From NCBI GenBank assembly GCA_944470555.2, contig OX104130.1, forward strand, positions 54,283,491-54,347,490: a stretch of DNA of 64,000 nucleotides. Reading direction: 5' to 3'. Made by a program: the position numbers and the translations under genes. Below, in pieces: positions 60,486 to 64,000 of this stretch. The first letter of the stretch is position 1. Every line of letters begins with the position of its first letter. The stretch is from Heterobilharzia americana. Taxonomy: Eukaryota > Platyhelminthes > Trematoda > Strigeidida > Schistosomatidae. The notes beneath the pieces are model-generated. The model was not told the origin of the DNA and searched no databases. It was given only the letters and a program-made list of their open reading frames with translations.

Positions 60486-61485
60486 ATCGAAAAATCGAAG
60501 AGAAGTTTGTACTTACTGCGCAAGATACTAACTGGTGGTTAGATCCAGGAGAACATCTATGGTAAATGAGCGTAGTGCCTTTGGTAGTGACCACTTGTCG
60601 GCATTATGCCGCATTTCAAAATAGTTATCTTAGGTTTGATTGCCAAATGAATGAACTAAGTTGCATCTGACAGGTGACTCAATAGTTTCAAATCAACTCT
60701 CTGTATTGCAAAAGAAGTCATTTCAGTGCGTGCCACTGAACTAAGACTGAGGCACCGTTAGTCAACTCACTGTATTGTTATTGTATAAAATTCTGCTATG
60801 TTTTCATGTGAAACAAGCATACATATGTAACTGCGATCAAATTGAATAATGCAGTAATGTTCTGGTGCTAGTTTCTGAGAATCAGTCAGCAGGAAGATCT
60901 GCTCGACGTAGGTGTCCATGCTTATTGGCACTCGTCGAGAAAGCGTTTTCATAGCCATGTGGCGAGATGTGTTGTCTTGATAACTCAAATCTATTCCAAT
61001 CAACGCTGAAGCCATAGATGTCAAATTTAAGCTACTCATTTCATGGGTGACTTCTTCGGAATCGAATTATCAACACGAGTCTGTCATTAATGCATAACCA
61101 ATTTCTCTGTTTATTCCTTAGTCCTTAACAATGAATAAAGCCTATCAAATACGTTTACAATATTGCTACTAAGCTAACAGATTCGACACGGAACACTGGT
61201 TTTTAAAAGCTGATACTAGCAGACATTGTAGTTGACGTAGTGGTTATATCGCAAACGTGATTGACAGAATTAGATGCTTGCAAAACACTCAGAGCTAAAC
61301 GGCTATATTTGTTACCCACTAGTAAGCGATTTGTGTTCCGCTATGTCTACAAACCTAAAATTGAGGGGAAACTATAGGATCATTAGAAAGCTGATCCTAA
61401 GTCATCCTAATAAACAAAAGCAGTTTACTGGTCTTTAAGCAATAATCAATTGAAGCTAGAATGCATCATACTATCTGGATGTTTA
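60486..61485. other. Non-coding, no feature recognised
   Basis: AT-rich. A 90-codon minus frame (60767-61039) has no recognised domain; see rejected list. Confidence 0.42.
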
Positions 61486-61489
61486 TGGA

Positions 61490-61735
61490 GGTTTATTAAT
61501 TGATTTTAGGTCGGAATTCATCATGGACTGACATCAGTTAGAAAAATATTGGAAACCTAGGAGCACAGTACAGATGTTTCGTCCAAGTGTGGGACTCCTC
61601 AGCAGTACGCACCTATCAGCCCGGGACCTGAACTCACGACCTTCAGGTTCCGTGGCCAGCAAGTCACCACTGAGCCGCTGGGTCGGAATCCAGCGGAATC
61701 AACTAATTCGAATTTGAGGACAGTTACTCAATGAT
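61490..61735 (-). repeat. Family 2 hammerhead SINE, well kept, head-to-head with the next
   Basis: Minus strand: CAGCGGCTCAGTGGTGACTTG head, CCTGAAGGTCGTGAGTTCAGG (B-box region), the ribozyme (61566-61612), CTAGGTTTCCAATA and CTGATGTCAGTCCATGATGAA. Complete layout. Faces the copy at 61740-61995. Confidence 0.75.
61566..61612 (-). ncRNA. Hammerhead ribozyme, near-intact, family 2
   Basis: Minus strand core CTGAGGA (61596-61602), stem II G-TCC with GGA-C around CACACTT, GAAAC (61576-61580), a minimal stem III (AC with GT) and triplet GTA. All core bases fit the consensus (position 7 is free). Stem I is imperfect (GTACTG against CTGTGC), which is the main doubt. Confidence 0.6.
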
Positions 61736-61739
61736 GACA

Positions 61740-61995
61740 CTGGATGTAATTAAGACTATATCGTAGACTGACAAAAGTAAGGAATATGTACCGTTGGATT
61801 CCGGCCCAGTGGCTCAATGGTATAGCGCTGAACGTGGAACCTGAAAATCCTGGTTTGGATCTATAGTGGTACAGGGTAATGGTTGCGCACTGCCAAGGAG
61901 TCCCATACTAGGACAAAACAGCTGTCTGGTGCTCCTAGGTTTCCAGTGTTCCTCCAGCTGATGTCAGTCCATAATAAATTCCAACCTAAAGCATA
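61740..61995 (+). repeat. Family 2 hammerhead SINE, core mutated, head-to-head pair
   Basis: Leader GACTGACAAAAGTAAGG, head CAGTGGCTCAATGGTATAGC (61807-61826), B-box-like CCTGGTTTGGATC, ribozyme CCAAGGAGTCCC (CTGA lost) with CTAGGACAAAAC (G of GAAA lost), then CTGTCTGGTGCTCC and the 3' segment GCTGATGTCAGTCCATAATAA. Inactive by two core changes. Confidence 0.72.
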
Positions 61996-62124
61996 TGAGC
62001 TTCTTGGCCGTAGGCTAATTTAACTAAAACTTAGAATTCAGTGTTGATTGCATTTGCGTATACATTGTGAAACTATTTTGAAGTCATTTTTGATATTTTA
62101 TGGCCAGTATAAAGTGAAATGTTT

Positions 62125-62345
62125 TATATTGGTGATGGATAGAGGGTAGCAGTGGAATCCAGGAAGTGCGTTTCATCCTATTTGGGACTCATCGGCTGAG
62201 TGTACCTGCCTCCCAATAAGCTACGTTGTTCCAACTGGGGCCCGAACTCGGGACACATCACCTCAAATGACGCACCGTTATCTACCAGACCACCAGGTCA
62301 CGATAGACACTTCTTGTGTCGCGGGTATATTTTGAATACAAGCAA
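62125..62345 (-). repeat. Family 1 hammerhead SINE, moderately kept, head-to-head pair
   Basis: Minus strand: CCTGGTGGTCTGGTAGATAAC head, CCCGAGTTCGGGCCCC (B box), GGAACAACGTAGC, GGTACACTCAG, then CCGATGAGTCCC (U4 to C), AAATAGGATGAAACGC (stem II closing base changed) and CTTCCTGGATTCCACTGC. One core substitution plus a G.U closure. Confidence 0.7.
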
Positions 62346-62406
62346 CAACACTGAAACTATACCGGTCTAACAAGAAGTGTCTATCGTGACCTGGTGGTCT
62401 GGTAGA
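62281..62406. repeat. Perfect 37-base inverted repeat, 52-base spacer
   Basis: 62281-62317 and 62370-62406 are exact reverse complements (TACCAGACCACCAGGTCACG... and its complement). The arms are the heads of two opposed family 1 SINEs, so the hairpin arises from head-to-head insertion or inversion. It could form a cruciform or a read-through RNA hairpin. Confidence 0.9.
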
Positions 62407-62660
62407 AAACGGTGTGGCTTTTGAAGCGATGTGTCCCGAGTTCGAAGCCTGTTGGGAACAACATCACTCACTGGGAGGAAGGTACATGCAGCTGACAAGT
62501 TCCAAATAGGACGAAACACACATACTGGATTCCACTGCTGGCCATTATCCATCGTTGGCACATAACTGAAACGTAGGCAATATCGAGGCATCTATGCATG
62601 AGCACATATGCTAATAGAGACAGGTCAATTCGGTCCACTCCACAACAGGATAACACAAGC
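62370..62660 (+). repeat. Family 1 hammerhead SINE with forward tail, head-to-head pair
   Basis: Head GTGACCTGGTGGTCTGG (62386), GTTTTGAAGCGATG-like TTTTGAAGCGATGTG, B box GAGTTCGAAGCC (62439), GGGAACAACATCACTCACTGG, then CTGACAAG (62492-62499, G8 to A), stem II with a U-A/G-U mix, GGACGAAACAC, and CTGGATTCCACTGCTGGCC. The tail (ATCGAGGCATCTATGC, 62581 on) follows in the same orientation. G8 is a catalytic base, so cleavage is not expected. Confidence 0.75.
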
Positions 62661-62955
62661 AACAACAGCTTAGTATTTTTTCTCAAAATTAGTCCATACT
62701 ACATAGCTACTGTAATATTATGACTATCAGTTTGTTGAACTGTTGTGAAAATTTAACAGACGAGTCAGTGGTACATGAGTAACAAAGACTATTCAAAGTG
62801 TATCACCAGACAAGTCAAACATATTTCGATAAACGTAGGCATTAGACTAACACGCAGAACTCAAAAATATGCCATCGTCATTGAACAAAAAGGAAAATAT
62901 TTTTAAAATTCTAAAAAGAACAGTATTAAATATGGCCTAAATTTCAATTAAACCT
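62661..62955. other. Non-coding, no feature recognised
   Basis: AT-rich DNA before RTE-like copy J. Confidence 0.45.
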
Positions 62956-62957
62956 CG

Positions 62958-64000
62958 CCTGGTTAACTAGTTACTAAGCCCGGTGAAAGAGAAAAGGCTG
63001 CGCACACGGCTAGCAACCCTACCCCAAAAAAACTAATCCCACCGCAAAAAAACTTCAAAGCACACACAAAATATTAAAAAAACAGACTGATTCCTCTCTG
63101 GAATCGGAGAGATGAAATAACGCCGGTTGGTGAAAGCCTTCGGAAAATGAAACTGCCGATGTGGCTTCTCTCTATCTCTCTCGATGAAAGTAACTGTAAG
63201 AATGGGGACATGGAATATCCACACCATGTGTGAACCTACCAAGGCTGGCCAGATTACGAAACAGATGAGAAGGTATGGCATGGAAGTACTTGGAATGGAA
63301 GTGGACTCTCCAAACTGTCAACTGGAGAGGAGTCAATAATCTAATCCGATATTGTCACTCAGATGACAAACACAAGCACACTCAGTTCAGAGTGCCAATC
63401 ATGATGTCACCAACAGCATCAAAGGCTCTCTCTCATGCAGTGGGAACCAATCTCCTCCTCCTCCTCCTCCAGCATCACAAGCATCACGACAGGAAGATGG
63501 ATTCAACTCAGAAGGAAGAAAAGTCACAATCATACAATGCTGCGATACGCCACACTATGCACCTTCAAATAATGCAGATGAATAGAAGAAGGAGGAATTC
63601 TACAGACAACTACAATCACTAATGGACAAGACCCCAAACCAAGATGGCGACATCGAAATCCATCCATTCTAATAGGTTGGGTGACATGAATGCGAAACTG
63701 GGAGTGGACAAAACAGGAAGGGAAGCAATCATGGGTTGAGGAGCACTTGTTGAAATGATGAGTGAGAATGGAGAACTATTTGCAGAGTTCCGTGCATTCA
63801 ATGATTTGGTGATTGGAGTCAGTCAGTGTGTACAAATACAAGGATATTCAGTAAGCGATGTGCAGTTGATTTCACCACTCACCAGATGGACACACTACAC
63901 TAAAAATCAGATCGACTTCATCTGAATGTGAAGAGAGTGGAGACGCAGTCAGCCTACTGGATACAAGTTTAGATGGAGAAGGGGAGCAGATGCAGATTCA
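62958..64000 (+). mobile_element. RTE-like element J, 5' part, cut by window edge
   Basis: Begins GGTTAACTAGTTACTAAGCCC, the family 5' terminus, then the leader and endonuclease. The match continues to the window end (AAAAATCAGATCGACTTCATC near 63900, the NQIDFI region). Several frame changes and an in-frame TGA are visible. Confidence 0.87.
63185..64000 (+). pseudogene. APE-type endonuclease remnant of copy J, active-site deletion
   Basis: Reads RMGTWNIHTM-like sequence (63198 on) and RRYGMEVLGM, then jumps: about 19 bases that encode the ISESRWN segment in element G are missing at 63296, between two GGAAT/GGAA repeats. GDMNAKLG survives near 63685 and NQIDF near 63905. Loss of the catalytic Glu plus frameshifts mean a dead enzyme. 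Confidence 0.82.

Noticed and set aside
60767..61039. 90-codon minus-strand frame as a possible exon
   Set aside because: Composition is not random-looking in its middle (SRRVPISMDTYVEQIFLLTD), but I see no known domain, no splice context and no second copy.
7201..62540. Short spaced repeats as a CRISPR-like array
   Set aside because: The repeated TCCCATACTAGGACGAAAC strings are hammerhead cores kilobases apart in both orientations, in eukaryotic SINEs.

Overview
The window looks like AT-rich, gene-poor nuclear DNA of a blood fluke (Schistosoma or a close trematode). I find no intact host gene, rRNA, real tRNA gene, operon or CRISPR array. The organism call rests on the repeats: (i) many short tRNA-derived elements carrying hammerhead-ribozyme cores (CTGANGA...GAAAC), the hallmark of the schistosome SM-alpha type SINE/satellite; (ii) many copies of one RTE-like non-LTR retrotransposon with an APE-type endonuclease, an FADD reverse transcriptase and an (AAT)n tail; (iii) relics of a Penelope-like element with a GIY-YIG-like domain. 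Names are from memory of these families; nothing was searched.

Layout. 1-1732: 5' half of an RTE-like copy, minus strand, cut by the window edge. 1.7-9.8 kb: quiet DNA with SINEs, a remnant of a second RT family (4.1-4.6 kb), a near-intact hammerhead (7209-7252) and another on the minus strand (9573-9617). 11.7-19.4 kb: a 3.25 kb direct duplication (11709-14960 and 16159-19409) with only two differences seen by eye; both copies end inside an RTE-like element. 18.7-20.7 kb: a longer, internally deleted RTE-like copy. 20.7-36.6 kb: SINEs, a 0.5 kb dispersed repeat present twice in opposite orientation (22.2 and 25.4 kb), two Penelope-like relics (27.9 and 29.4 kb), a second-family RT relic (34.6 kb) and an RTE-like copy with an inverted 5' end (35.4 kb). 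39.1-55.5 kb: a large inverted repeat, arms about 3.8 kb, spacer about 5.6 kb; the right arm is interrupted by a nearly full-length RTE-like element (50870-54113) and the left arm keeps the empty site. 55.5-64 kb: quiet DNA, two head-to-head SINE pairs (61.5-62.0 and 62.1-62.7 kb), then the 5' end of another RTE-like copy running off the window.

History that can be read: RTE-like copy F inserted, the F-containing block was duplicated in inverted orientation, then copy G inserted into the right arm. Every RTE-like copy that can be judged is broken by frameshifts, stops, deletions or loss of endonuclease residues, so autonomous activity from this window is unlikely. What may still be functional is RNA: a few SINE hammerheads keep the catalytic core with paired stems.
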